The position numbers were made by a program, and so were the translations under genes. From the NCBI RefSeq assembly GCF_000934725.1, contig NZ_JYNS01000002.1, positions 124,001 through 188,000 on the forward strand: 64,000 nucleotides of DNA. The letters run 5' to 3'. Origin of the DNA: Methyloterricola oryzae. GTDB taxonomy: Bacteria > Pseudomonadota > Gammaproteobacteria > Methylococcales > Methylococcaceae. The notes under the pieces were generated by a model that ran no database searches, had not been told where the DNA came from, and worked only from the letters and a program-made list of their open reading frames with translations. Shown here piece after piece: positions 29,459-38,550 of this stretch; the stretch's first letter is position 1, and every line of letters begins with the position of its first letter.

Positions 29459-30409
29459 ATGTTCAACAAGATACACGCTTTGTTCGCGTTTCCTGCGTTC
29501 GATCTGGAGTTGCCCGCTTGGTCGACCGATGAGGTCAGGCTCACGTCACTCCTTCTGGCCTTCGCCTGCCTGTTTGCCATCGAAGCCAAATTTGGCCTGC
29601 GGCAGGAAGGAAACCGGGTGATCCGTCGTTCCTACCTCACCAACACCGGCCTGTTTCTGCTCAATGACACCTTGCTGTCCCTGGTGTCGGTATCGTCCCT
29701 CTTTCTGATCGCCGACCGCTTCGCCGCCTGGGGCTTGTTGGGAACGCTGGACGATTCGCCACTGAAGTGCGTGCTAGCCTTCGTGTTGCTGGACCTGGCA
29801 CTGTATCTCTGGCATCGGGCATGCCATCACTTCGAGGTGCTGTGGATGCTGCACAAGGTCCACCACAGCGACCGCTGCATGAACGTGTCCACGGGCTTGC
29901 GTCTGCACCTCGGCGAGTTACTTCTGACCACGCTGCTCAAAGCACTCTTCATTGTCGTGCTCGGCGTCGATTCGGCTGTCGTGCTCGCCAACGAGGCGAT
30001 CATGACCTTGTTCGTGCTCTTTCACCACAGCAATACCCGGTTTGCCGGTGAAAGCTGGCTCGGCCGGTTCATCGTGACACCCTCGATGCACCGAATCCAT
30101 CATTCGACACGGCGGGACGAGCACGATCGCAACTTCGGCGCGGTGTTCTCCGGGTGGGACCGTTGGTTCGGTACCTTTGCGCATCAGGAACCGGAAAAGC
30201 TCGGCCTGAAGTTCGTGAAAGAGCAAGGTATCGTCGAACTCATGAAGTTCGGCTTCACCTGGCACTACACACCCAGTCAGCAAACGGTGCGAGCCATGAT
30301 TGCCGAGGCGGCGTATTACCGGGCCGAAAAGCGTGGATTTGCCCCGGGCAGCGATTACCTGGATTGGCTGGAGGCGGAGCGGGAGATAGCGCAGGCGGGA
30401 GGCGGGTGA
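29459..30409 (+). CDS. Sterol desaturase / fatty acid hydroxylase family protein
   Basis: 316 aa from ATG 29459, with AGGAG six bases upstream. Integral membrane di-iron enzyme: the His clusters HRACHH (about 119-124), HKVHH (132-136), a middle FHHSN and HRIHH (211-215) are intact. Four or so helices precede or flank them. Family members hydroxylate or desaturate sterols, fatty acids or ether lipids; the bacterial sterol C-4 demethylase SdmB is not of this family, so the substrate is open. DHCR24 at 3895-5493 makes a sterol substrate worth considering. Single gene, with an inverted repeat upstream. Confidence 0.85.
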   Translation: MFNKIHALFAFPAFDLELPAWSTDEVRLTSLLLAFACLFAIEAKFGLRQEGNRVIRRSYLTNTGLFLLNDTLLSLVSVSSLFLIADRFAAWGLLGTLDDSPLKCVLAFVLLDLALYLWHRACHHFEVLWMLHKVHHSDRCMNVSTGLRLHLGELLLTTLLKALFIVVLGVDSAVVLANEAIMTLFVLFHHSNTRFAGESWLGRFIVTPSMHRIHHSTRRDEHDRNFGAVFSGWDRWFGTFAHQEPEKLGLKFVKEQGIVELMKFGFTWHYTPSQQTVRAMIAEAAYYRAEKRGFAPGSDYLDWLEAEREIAQAGGG

Positions 30410-30464
30410 AGGCATACGGCCCCCAGGCCAACGCTTCGGTCGCCGATCCTTGACTCTGGGGGAT

Positions 30465-31211
30465 TCACGGGCTTAGGCGGAAACTGATGGGAATGGTGAC
30501 CCAACTGGCCACGGTCATGTCGCCCCGTTTCGCCGGCACGAAATGCCAGCCGCGTACGGCCTCGGCGGCGGCCTCGTCCAGCGCGTCGTGACCACTGGAG
30601 CGCTCCACTTCGACCGCGCCGCTGGCACCGTCCTCGCGGACCAGAACCTTCAGCAACACTTCACCTTCCCAGTGGCGTGACCTGGCGATGCGGGGATAGT
30701 CCGGATTCGGATGGTTGAGATAATCCGCGTTGACGGCGGCCGGGACGAACGGCTCGGGTGGGGGCGGGGCGACGCGTTCCTGGACGGGTTCCGGCGCTGC
30801 TATAGGGGCGCTAATCGGCGCATCCTGGAGCTTTGGCGGAGCCGTTGCGCTTTCCCGAAATCGTTTCGGCTTTGGTTTCGGTTTGACTCTGGGCTTTTTC
30901 ACCAGCACTGCATCGGGTTTTGGCTGCGGGTTCCGGGAAGCCGGGACCGGCGTTTCCACCGTCGGCCTGGTTGTCTGAATGACGGGTGCCGCCAGCACGA
31001 TATCGATGCTAGGCAGCGGAATCCCGTGCTTAAGCGGTTGCTCTGTGGGTCCGGACCAATACCATTGCAGGAGCAATCCGTGTCCTGCCGCGACCAGGGC
31101 GAAGGCCGCAAGCGCGCGGGCCGCACGCTGCCAGTGCTGTTCACGGGGGGCAATTCCTGACTCAAGAACGCGCAAGGATTGCACGCGGCTGGCGAGGAGA
31201 TAGGGCATCAT
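30465..31211 (-). CDS. tonB: TonB energy-transducing protein (first copy)
   Basis: 248 aa from ATG 31211 (a second ATG follows directly). Inner-membrane anchor at about 33-53 (ALAAFALVAAGHGLLLQWYW), Pro/Lys-rich periplasmic spacer (KPRVKPKPKPKRF), and a C-terminal TonB domain with YPRIARSRHWEGEVLLKVLV and SSGHDALDEAAAEAVRGWHFVPA. Couples the proton motive force to outer-membrane receptors. It lacks its own ExbB/ExbD and so probably shares those at 46934-47996. It lies just downstream of a decayed receptor. Confidence 0.92.
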   Translation of the reverse strand: MMPYLLASRVQSLRVLESGIAPREQHWQRAARALAAFALVAAGHGLLLQWYWSGPTEQPLKHGIPLPSIDIVLAAPVIQTTRPTVETPVPASRNPQPKPDAVLVKKPRVKPKPKPKRFRESATAPPKLQDAPISAPIAAPEPVQERVAPPPPEPFVPAAVNADYLNHPNPDYPRIARSRHWEGEVLLKVLVREDGASGAVEVERSSGHDALDEAAAEAVRGWHFVPAKRGDMTVASWVTIPISFRLSP

Positions 31212-31339
31212 GATGCGGGGATTCCGCAAGTGTCGGCGGCATGGCGAGTAAGAGGCAGGGGAAAGGCGTTGTCAGGGAGGCCTGACTCCGCAATACGAGC
31301 GTGCACCCAAGGTCCGCATTCCGCCATCGTCAATCCGGG

Positions 31340-31397
31340 AAAAAATGGCTGGCGGCCGCGCGCGATCGGATTTTGCACCCCCGCGCGGCCGCCAGCC
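31340..31397 (-). terminator. Strong intrinsic terminator after the decayed receptor
   Basis: Perfect 16-bp inverted repeat GGCTGGCGGCCGCGCG (31347-31362) with its complement at 31382-31397, 19-base loop. On the minus strand it is followed by CCA and six Ts (31345-31340). It would end a minus-strand transcript coming from the receptor remnant and insulate tonB. Confidence 0.8.
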
Positions 31398-31443
31398 CAA
31401 TTGAGGTCATGCGAGTCAAAAGCAAGCAGACCGCATGCCATTC

Positions 31444-31767
31444 TCATGCACTCCAGCCGTGGCGCGGCCGCGCCAATTTCCGGGCTTTGCGGCGGCCGGC
31501 TTGGGAGTGTGAAATCACACAGTGCTTCAGATGGCGGACTGAGATTGTCTCAACAGTCAATCCGCCCGGTCCTGAGGAAACGGCGCCGTAGGGTTCAAGT
31601 CTCTGGCTCCGTGCACCTAGGGTATAGGCAGCATGAGCGTCCCAGCGCACGTAGCCCGGGAGGGTAACGGTATTGGCCGCATCGCCTTGCTGGAGGATGA
31701 GAGGAAGACCTAGGTCCCCATGCTCAAGCCCTTCAGTTCGGCCTGTTGGCATGCGTGCTTGACCCAA
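31444..31767 (-). pseudogene. Remnant of a TonB-dependent receptor (C-terminal barrel piece)
   Basis: A 107-codon frame in which only about 20 codons (31612-31671) are recognisable: VTLPGYVRWDAHAAYTLG. This is the same block as FQLPGYVRWDASIGYSF near the C terminus of the receptor at 42068-44494 and FQLPGYVTFNLMAAYSM in that at 34004-36478. The flanks do not continue as a barrel, and no plug or STN domain is found nearby. A terminator 50 bases downstream in the same orientation supports a former full gene upstream of tonB. Confidence 0.65.
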
Positions 31768-32296
31768 CAGATCTCGATGTGTTTCGCCGCTTTGGGCCGG
31801 CGATTACCTTCTTTGCCGTTATTGTTTAGGGTAATCCTGGCATCCGCGCTCGTCAGGTGATGCCCTCGCAGACTTTTGGCTGCGCAGGCAGTTCGTGCGC
31901 CACGCGAGCGAGCGTGGCGGTCGAATCCAGTACGTGTGTGGTCTCCTAGGGCACAGAAAAATCGCCGGCGTGCCCGGATGGCCGGGCGCACGGTTTCGAG
32001 GTGAGCGAAATGACGCATACGAGTCAGGCATATGCCTCACTGCGCTTTCCCGCGGGTCCCTTATGGGGGTTCGCAAGCTTCGTTTGGGCTCGCAAAGACT
32101 GGATCTGCGGAGTGATGCCTCTTATGGCACGACTTCTGCCTAATGGAATGTGCACCGATGGAATTGGCTGGATGCCAGTCTTCAGGGAAGGAAGGGGTGC
32201 GGCATGGCGGGGGCAAGAGGTTTGCCTCTTTCCCCCGGACAGGATCGTTGCAGGTCAGGGACAGACCAGGCGACTTCCCTCTCATCCGTCGAATTC
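31768..32296. other. Intergenic region upstream of the first ECF sigma gene
   Basis: Frames here on either strand show no family resemblance. The stretch probably contains debris of the lost receptor and the promoter of the sigma gene. The sigma frame is open from 32150, but the part before 32297 is unlike any sigma factor. Confidence 0.3.
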
Positions 32297-32806
32297 ATGT
32301 CATCAGTGCAGCAAGATGTTCTCTGGCAGCTGTTCCTCCAATGTCGCGGGGAACTGGAGTCCATGCTGACGACGCGCCTGCGCTGCCGCGACACCGCATC
32401 GGACTTGTCCCAGGAAGCCTTTCTGCGCCTCTGCCGCGCCGAGGATCTGGGGCGGGTGGGCAATCTGAGAGCCTACCTGTTCCGAACGGCTCTTAACCTG
32501 CTCAATGATCACTACCGGGCAGCCGCCGTGCGCGAGATTATCGTGCCCGAGTCTCCCGAAACGCCGCTGGAGGCCGAGGATTTCCGGACAGCGGAAATCG
32601 TCGCCTTGGCGGACGAGCAGTTGGACCGCGTGATCGCGGCCCTGGAAGAGCTTTCGCCCCAGTGCCAGCGCATTTTCTACCTCAACCGCTTCGAGGGCCG
32701 CAGGCAGAAGGACATTGCCGAAACCCTGGGCATTTCGGTTCGCACCGTGGAAGAAAACCTGCGCCGGGCCATGCTGCATTGCCTGCGCCGTCTCGACGAT
32801 GCCTGA
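32297..32806 (+). CDS. FecI-like ECF sigma factor 1
   Basis: 169 aa from ATG 32297 (MSSVQQDVLWQLFLQC). Region 2 with DTASDLSQEAFLRL and a following LRAYLFRTALNLLNDHYR; region 4 with FEGRRQKDIAETLGISVRTVEENLRRAM. Iron-starvation type ECF sigma that would direct transcription of receptor 1 when the FecR-like protein, encoded 71 bases downstream, releases it. Confidence 0.9.
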   Translation: MSSVQQDVLWQLFLQCRGELESMLTTRLRCRDTASDLSQEAFLRLCRAEDLGRVGNLRAYLFRTALNLLNDHYRAAAVREIIVPESPETPLEAEDFRTAEIVALADEQLDRVIAALEELSPQCQRIFYLNRFEGRRQKDIAETLGISVRTVEENLRRAMLHCLRRLDDA

Positions 32807-32877
32807 GGACGCATGTGGTTTTCGCGTTCTGCCGCGTCTTCATTGACATAGGTTGAATTCCTGCGACGATCTGGCCC

Positions 32878-33834
32878 ATGTCCGAGGATTCCAAACATTT
32901 ACTGGAGGCGGCCTGTGCCGCCGTGGTTCGCTTGCATTCAGGCGATTCCGATGCGGCGGAGCGCTTGCGCCTGCTGGCATGGCGAGAGCAAAGCGCTGCC
33001 CACGCGGAAGCTTGGCGACGGGCAGAATCCCTCTGGCGAGGCATCGAGCCGCTGCGGGGCCGCAGCATCCCCGGTTCCGCGCCGCTGCCGCAGGAGCTAA
33101 CCGCTGTTCGAGGATTTCCGCGTCGGAAGTTCTTTCCGGCGCGCGGCTTAATGGCTACCTGCTGCATGATGCTCATCTTGCTGAGCGTCTGGTTCTTCCC
33201 CCCAAGCTACTGGCGCGCGGATTTTGTCACCGGCAAAGGCGAGCAACAAACCATCAGCCTGGCCGACGGTTCCCGGGTCATCCTCAACACCGACAGTGCG
33301 TTCGCCCTGCATTTTGACAGCCGTACACGCGGGGTCGAACTTCTCCAGGGCGAGGCCTTTTTCATCGTCGCCAAGGACAGCGCGCGACCCTTCGTGGTGA
33401 GTGCGGGGCAAGGGAGCGTGACGGCCGTGGGCACGGAGTTCGGCGTGCGCCGCGACGACGAATACACGCATGTGGAACTGGTGGAAGGACTGGTTCGGGT
33501 GCGGGATGGCCGCCGCGAGGAACTGCTGAAGCCCGGGCAGGCGCTGGTCTACGGGAACGGCGGACTACGTATGCTGCCTGCTTCCAGGCCCGACCTGCTT
33601 TCCACCTGGAGGGATGGGTATCTGGTCTTCGATGGTACGCCGCTGGAGGACGCGGTGGCCCAGATCAACCGCTACCGGCCTGGGCGCATCCTGCTCATGA
33701 ACGAACAATTGCGCAAGCGTCAGGTCAGCGGCCTGTTCCGTCTCGACGCGCTGAATGGTGCGGTTGATACCATCGCCGCCGCATTGCCCGCGCAGCAGTC
33801 GCGTCTTACCTCGTACTGGGTGGTTTTGCGCTAA
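32878..33834 (+). CDS. FecR-like anti-sigma/signal transducer 1
   Basis: 318 aa. Cytoplasmic N-terminal DUF4880-like domain (about 1-75, LLAWREQSAAHAEAWRRAESLW), one transmembrane helix (about 90-107), then the periplasmic FecR domain (GKGEQQTISLADGSRVILNTDS... to LLKPGQALVYG) and a C-terminal STN-like DUF4974 module (LEDAVAQINRY). Transmits ligand occupancy of receptor 1 to sigma 1. The periplasmic part binds the receptor's STN domain. Confidence 0.9.
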   Translation: MSEDSKHLLEAACAAVVRLHSGDSDAAERLRLLAWREQSAAHAEAWRRAESLWRGIEPLRGRSIPGSAPLPQELTAVRGFPRRKFFPARGLMATCCMMLILLSVWFFPPSYWRADFVTGKGEQQTISLADGSRVILNTDSAFALHFDSRTRGVELLQGEAFFIVAKDSARPFVVSAGQGSVTAVGTEFGVRRDDEYTHVELVEGLVRVRDGRREELLKPGQALVYGNGGLRMLPASRPDLLSTWRDGYLVFDGTPLEDAVAQINRYRPGRILLMNEQLRKRQVSGLFRLDALNGAVDTIAAALPAQQSRLTSYWVVLR

Positions 33835-34003
33835 GCATCGGCAGGCTTCCGCCTGCGTCCTGTTCCCGCTTGGGCTCGCCCGGCAACCTTCCTCAATTTG
33901 TCGTTCATTTCCAACAGATGTGGTTTTTCAGGACCTGTCCGTCTTTAAGGACAACGGCTCTCCGCGCGCCGCCCCTAGTCCCAGAACAACAAAAAGGAAC
34001 GCC

Positions 34004-36478
34004 ATGTCTCGCCATTCCCAGAATTCTCGTTCGACATTTCGGCGCGGCGCCGTGGCCGCCGCGGTTTGCGCCCAGGTTTTGGGCCCCCTCTATTGCGAGC
34101 AGGCGCTCGCCGAAAGCAAGATCGCCTTCGACATTCCGGTCCAGCCGCTGAACCAGGCGCTGGTCGCCTTCGGCAAGCAGAGCGGGCGCCAGGTGCTCTA
34201 CCGCACCGAGATGTCGGCCGATCTGCGCAGCCAGCCCGTGAAGGGGCGCTACACGGTCGGTGAGGCCGCGGAACTGCTGCTGGGCGGAGCGCCCCTCAAG
34301 GCGGTTGTTACCGACAATGGCGCCATTACGCTCGAGCGTCGGCCTACTCCAGCAAAGCCCGCGCCCACCGGGGAGGTGTCCGGCGCGGCGACGCTGCAAA
34401 AGGTGACCGTGACTGCTAAGCCGGAGATACCTCTGGACAGCCCTTATAACACCTCCTATACGCGATCCGACGCCACGACCGCTACCAAGATGGATACGCC
34501 GGTGATGGAAACGCCATACTCAGTGGCGGTGCTGACCCAGCAGGTGTTGCGGGATCAGCAGGTGATCCGGGTGGAGGATGCCATCCAGAACGTTGCCGGC
34601 GTGCAGAGCAGTTGGACCAATGGCGGGAGCAGCGACGTCTTCATCATGCGCGGTTTCCAGAACACCAACCTCTACCGTGATGGGTTTCTGTTGCCGTCCG
34701 TGCTAGGAGGCGGTTCGACCAAGCAGCAAACCGCCAATATCGAACGCATTGAGGTGCTTAAAGGCCCGGGTTCGATCCTGTTCGGGCGCAACGAGCCCGG
34801 GGGTGTCATCAACATGGTGACCAAGCGGCCGCTGGCAACGCCCTATTATTCATTGCAACAGCAGTTCGGTTCCTTCGATTTATACCGAACCACAGCGGAT
34901 GCAACGGGCCCGATAACAAAGGACGACAGCTTGCTGTATAGGGTCAACCTGTCGTATGAGGGCGCCAACTCTTTCAGGGACTTTGTGAAAACCGATACGG
35001 TGTTTCTGGCTCCGAGCTTGACCTGGAATTTGTCACCGCAGACTCAGTTCAATGTGGACATCCAGTACCAGCATTTCGATGACACAAACGACTCGGGAAT
35101 TCCGCCCATCGGCAACCGCCCCGCGCCGGTACCCATCAACCGCCAGACTGGGGAGCCGCTCAACAACAAGAACAAGGGCGATCGCACCTATTTCGGATTC
35201 AATTGGTCCCACACATTCAACGACGACTGGAAGCTCACCCACCGGTTCGGAACAGAATTCCTTGATCAATATTCAGATTTCACCTTCTTTTTCACCCCGG
35301 CAACGCTGGACGGGAATTTGGTGAATTTGAATAGCGACTTCTCCAATGGCGGCAGTCGTGGCTTCAACAATGCCGTGACCCACCAGCAGCAGTACTACAC
35401 CACCCTGAACCTTACGGGCAAGTTCGACACCGGTCCCGTCAGTCATCAAATGTTCTGGGGTTTCGATTACTTCATGTTTGATAACCAGGATGCCACCGGA
35501 TGCTGTGCGGCCTATCCCATCGGGGGCACGTTCAATGTCTTCCGCCCGGTTTACCAGAGTTCACTGCCATTCATACCCCAGGTCCCCACATCAGACTACT
35601 CTCAGGAATGGTATGGTTTGTACTTCCAGGATCAAATCAAGCTGCCATTCAACATTTATGGCAATGTGGGAGTTCGTTATGACAATGCTTCCAGCCGGAA
35701 CAATGCTAACGGCGTCTATTCCGACGACGATCACGTCAGCCCCCGCGGCGGCTTGCTTTGGAGGCCGGTCCAGTGGTTGTCCCTCTATGGCAGCTACAGC
35801 GAAAACTTTGGTCCTTCCAACAGCCTGTTCAATTTTCCCGGTCAGACGTTGCTGCCGCCGCAATTGGCCAATCAGTGGGAACTGGGCACCAAGACCGAGT
35901 TCTTCGATGGCAGGCTCACCGCCAGTTTCGCTTACTTCGATCTGACCAAAACCAATGTGCCGGTGCCTGATCCGGTCATCCCGAATCTGCAGCGTACCGT
36001 TGGCGAGCAGGAGAGCCGCGGCTATGAGATCGAAGTGGCGGGGCAGATCCTGCCGGGGTGGAGCGTGATCGGCGCCTACACCAACCTGGCCTATGCCAAC
36101 ATCAACAAGGATGTGGGTTTCGATGGAGGTCCCGGCAACACGGGCAACCGCATGTTCAATGCGCCGCGCAATTTCGGCAGCCTGTGGAGCACCTACGAGT
36201 TTCAGACAGGGGATCTGCAGGGCTTGCGTTTCGGTGGCGGCATCAGGGCCGCGAGCCAGGCCCAAGGCACCAACGAAAACACCTTCCAATTGCCCGGCTA
36301 TGTCACGTTCAACCTGATGGCCGCCTATTCCATGAAGGTGGCCGGCTCCCGCCTCACCCTGCAACTGAATGCCGACAATCTGCTGGACCATACCTACTAC
36401 CGGGGCACCAACACCGGACAAATGATCGGGGTGGCGCCACCGCGCACGTTCCTTGGGTCGGTCCGCGTCGAGTTCTGA
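34004..36478 (+). CDS. TonB-dependent ferric-siderophore receptor 1 with signalling domain
   Basis: 824 aa from ATG 34004, with AAGGAA upstream. Long signal peptide ending near QALA, then an STN signalling domain (IAFDIPVQPLNQALVAFGKQ, about 44-115), a TonB-box region (LQKVTVTAKP), plug domain (VLTQQVLRDQQVIRVEDAIQ; VEVLKGPGSILFGRNEPGG) and a 22-strand barrel ending in GSVRVEF with a C-terminal Phe. FpvA/FhuE-like ferric-siderophore receptor; chelator not predictable. With sigma 1 and FecR 1 it forms a complete cell-surface signalling unit. A terminator follows directly. Confidence 0.93.
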   Translation: MSRHSQNSRSTFRRGAVAAAVCAQVLGPLYCEQALAESKIAFDIPVQPLNQALVAFGKQSGRQVLYRTEMSADLRSQPVKGRYTVGEAAELLLGGAPLKAVVTDNGAITLERRPTPAKPAPTGEVSGAATLQKVTVTAKPEIPLDSPYNTSYTRSDATTATKMDTPVMETPYSVAVLTQQVLRDQQVIRVEDAIQNVAGVQSSWTNGGSSDVFIMRGFQNTNLYRDGFLLPSVLGGGSTKQQTANIERIEVLKGPGSILFGRNEPGGVINMVTKRPLATPYYSLQQQFGSFDLYRTTADATGPITKDDSLLYRVNLSYEGANSFRDFVKTDTVFLAPSLTWNLSPQTQFNVDIQYQHFDDTNDSGIPPIGNRPAPVPINRQTGEPLNNKNKGDRTYFGFNWSHTFNDDWKLTHRFGTEFLDQYSDFTFFFTPATLDGNLVNLNSDFSNGGSRGFNNAVTHQQQYYTTLNLTGKFDTGPVSHQMFWGFDYFMFDNQDATGCCAAYPIGGTFNVFRPVYQSSLPFIPQVPTSDYSQEWYGLYFQDQIKLPFNIYGNVGVRYDNASSRNNANGVYSDDDHVSPRGGLLWRPVQWLSLYGSYSENFGPSNSLFNFPGQTLLPPQLANQWELGTKTEFFDGRLTASFAYFDLTKTNVPVPDPVIPNLQRTVGEQESRGYEIEVAGQILPGWSVIGAYTNLAYANINKDVGFDGGPGNTGNRMFNAPRNFGSLWSTYEFQTGDLQGLRFGGGIRAASQAQGTNENTFQLPGYVTFNLMAAYSMKVAGSRLTLQLNADNLLDHTYYRGTNTGQMIGVAPPRTFLGSVRVEF

Positions 36479-36489
36479 GCTTAGCTTCC

Positions 36490-36520
36490 GGCTCCCGCAC
36501 CAGTTGCGGGAGCCTCTTTC
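36490..36520 (+). terminator. Intrinsic terminator of signalling module 1
   Basis: GGCTCCCGCA (36490-36499) pairs perfectly with TGCGGGAGCC (36505-36514) around a five-base loop, followed by TCTTT. It lies 12 bases after the receptor stop codon. Confidence 0.8.
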
Positions 36521-36540
36521 CGATGAGCCACGACGTCGGC

Positions 36541-36556
36541 TGTGTCATATCACACA
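36541..36556. promoter_or_regulatory. Palindromic operator-like site upstream of sigma 2
   Basis: TGTGTCATATCACACA, a near-perfect 16-bp dyad, 147 bases before the sigma 2 start and after the module 1 terminator. A related dyad AGTGTGAAATCACACA lies at 31506-31521. It is not a CRP site, because the TGTGA/TCACA spacing is too short. The binding protein is unknown. Confidence 0.4.
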
Positions 36557-36702
36557 CCTTGGGCGTCGGGCGCACGCTAAGTTATTGATGGTTTGAACTG
36601 GTCATCCTGGCGCAAGTCTTGCTGCAAGCTTGTCTGCCTGTCAGGAGACCCATCATTGGCTTCAAACAGGTCGCCCTCCCCCAAAAACGCAGAACCGACC
36701 GC

Positions 36703-37218
36703 ATGTCCGACCGCCGCAAAAGCTTCCTGCACTCGCTGTTCCGGCAGCATGCGGGAGAGATCAGCGCATTCCTGCGCGGGCGTTGGCATAACGAAGCGGA
36801 CGTGGCCGATATCGTCCAGGAATCCTGTCTCAGTCTATCGGAGTACCAAGAGCGGGAGACGGTCAGCAATCCCCGGGCATTTCTGTTCCAGACGGCGGCG
36901 AACCTGCTGGTAGATCAGCACCGGCGGCGGGCGACGCAGGAACGTTACCTCGAACCCGACCTGGGACCGGAATCCGTGGCGGGAGAAACGGCCTCACCGG
37001 AAAACCGCTGGGAGGCCCAGGAAGCCCTCGAGCATTTCTGCGAATTGCTGGAGCAACTGCCCGAAGTGCGCCGCCATGCCTTTGTCCTGTTCCGCATCGA
37101 GGGTCTCTCGCATCGTGAAATTGCCGCGCGTCTCGGTATCTCGGTGCGCAGTTCGGAATGCCATGTGATGCAAGCCATGCAGTTCCTCGCGCGCGCCTTG
37201 GGACCGCTGGATCCCTGA
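36703..37218 (+). CDS. FecI-like ECF sigma factor 2
   Basis: 171 aa from ATG 36703 (MSDRRKSFLHSLFRQH). Region 2: NEADVADIVQESCLSLSEY and NPRAFLFQTAANLLVDQHRRR; region 4: IEGLSHREIAARLGISVRSSECHVMQAM. Intact, but its cognate receptor gene downstream of FecR 2 is reduced to a remnant, so its present regulon is unclear. Confidence 0.9.
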   Translation: MSDRRKSFLHSLFRQHAGEISAFLRGRWHNEADVADIVQESCLSLSEYQERETVSNPRAFLFQTAANLLVDQHRRRATQERYLEPDLGPESVAGETASPENRWEAQEALEHFCELLEQLPEVRRHAFVLFRIEGLSHREIAARLGISVRSSECHVMQAMQFLARALGPLDP

Positions 37219-37297
37219 ATGCTGTGTGGCCGCCCTTGGCGGCTGAGGGCTCGGCAAACGTCTCACCCGTATGCGGGTACACTATGACCCTCCCGAA

Positions 37298-38284
37298 ATG
37301 TCCGAGCTGTCCGTGAAACATCCCGAATCTTCCGACAAACTGCGCGATGCCGCCGTGAACTGGCTGGTGCGCCTGAATTCAAAGGAATGTCCTGAGTCCG
37401 AGCGAACTGCTTTCGAGCGATGGCTGAATGCCGATGAGGCCAACCGCCGCGCCTATACGGAAGTCGAAGCCCATTGGCGCTGGATGGATGCTTTCAGGTT
37501 GCGCAGTTTCAGGGCCAGGGACGAAGCCTTGAGTTACCGGCCGCCACGTCGCGCAGCAGGTCGCATCGCGGAGTTGGCCCTCGCCGCGTCAGTGCTGGCT
37601 GCCATCGGATTGACCGCCCTGACGCCGGCCGGTTGGTATGGGGTTGGAGCCACCTATCAGACGGCGAGGGGAGGGCACGAGAGCGTGATCCTGGGCGACG
37701 GTTCCACCCTGGAACTGAACACCAACACCATCGCCAAGGTCCGCATCAATCGCTGGCGGCGGTCGGTGGAACTGCTGCGGGGCGAGGCCTATTTCAAGGT
37801 CATCCACGATGAGCAGCGGCCCTTTGTGGTGAAGGCGGGCAATGGCGAAGTGCGCGATCTTGGAACCGCGTTCAATGTCTACGCGCGTCCCGAGCGCGTG
37901 GAGGTCACCGTGGACGACGGCAGCGTGCGGGTGGAAGCCCATGGCAGCCGTGTCTTGGTGGCAGGCCAACGCCTGGCCTACGGTCGGCGCGGCGAATTTC
38001 TTGCGCTGGAAAAAGAAGGCGACGAGGACCAGCCCACCGCCTGGCGGCAAGGCCAGATCGTTTTCCGTGACCGTCCCTTGAGCGAGGTTCTACAAGAGAT
38101 CAGCCGCTACCACGACACGCGTGTGCGCCTGGCGGACGAGGGGATGGGCAGCCTGCATGTCAGCGGCATTTTCCGAACCGATGATCTCAATAGCACGGTC
38201 GATACCATTGCCAAGACCTTGAATCTGCACGCGCATCGCTTATCGCAAGATAGCATCGTGCTGGAGAATGACACGAAACGCTGA
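37298..38284 (+). CDS. FecR-like anti-sigma/signal transducer 2
   Basis: 328 aa from ATG 37298, whose MSELS... start parallels the two other FecR copies; ATG 37271 is an alternative. DUF4880-like N-terminal region (WLVRLNSKECPESERTAFERWL), transmembrane helix (ELALAASVLAAIGLTALTPAG), FecR domain (GGHESVILGDGSTLELNTNT... GQRLAYG) and C-terminal DUF4974 module (LSEVLQEISRYHDTRV). Appears intact although the receptor it should sense is broken. Confidence 0.9.
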   Translation: MSELSVKHPESSDKLRDAAVNWLVRLNSKECPESERTAFERWLNADEANRRAYTEVEAHWRWMDAFRLRSFRARDEALSYRPPRRAAGRIAELALAASVLAAIGLTALTPAGWYGVGATYQTARGGHESVILGDGSTLELNTNTIAKVRINRWRRSVELLRGEAYFKVIHDEQRPFVVKAGNGEVRDLGTAFNVYARPERVEVTVDDGSVRVEAHGSRVLVAGQRLAYGRRGEFLALEKEGDEDQPTAWRQGQIVFRDRPLSEVLQEISRYHDTRVRLADEGMGSLHVSGIFRTDDLNSTVDTIAKTLNLHAHRLSQDSIVLENDTKR

Positions 38285-38361
38285 AAAGCTCAGTTCCTCT
38301 GTTGGCGGTTCTAGATAGGCCGCACGTCTACCCTCATGAACGATCAAGATGGAGCCTGTTC

Positions 38362-38550
38362 ATGAGACATCCCTTCAAACTGGTGGCTGCCGCCCTACGG
38401 AGCGCGTCCCCCCTCATTTCCAACGCCGCCGAAAGCCACCACGAATTTCACATTCCCGCGTAGTCCCTGGCCGGTGCATTGCAACAGTTGGCCAAGCAGG
38501 CCGGGAGTTCTTTTAAGCACCCGGCGGCAATACCGGTTTGTGAAAAGCCC
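38362..38550 (+). pseudogene. Truncated TonB-dependent receptor (signal peptide and part of STN domain)
   Basis: ATG 38362 has GGAG seven bases upstream and begins a signal-peptide-like MRHPFKLVAAALRSA. It then enters an STN domain, FHIPA-stop-SLAGALQQLAKQAG, where the glutamine codon expected after FHIPA is TAG (38461-38463). The same block reads FDIPVQPLNQALVAFGKQ and FDLPSQPLSASLNSVALT in the two intact receptors. After about 60 codons similarity ends; plug and barrel are absent. It occupies the receptor slot after sigma 2/FecR 2. The remaining bases up to 38890 carry short frames only. Confidence 0.8.

Noticed and set aside
31506-31521. CRP binding site
   Set aside because: The TGTGA/TCACA half-sites are only two bases apart instead of six, so the palindrome does not fit CRP.
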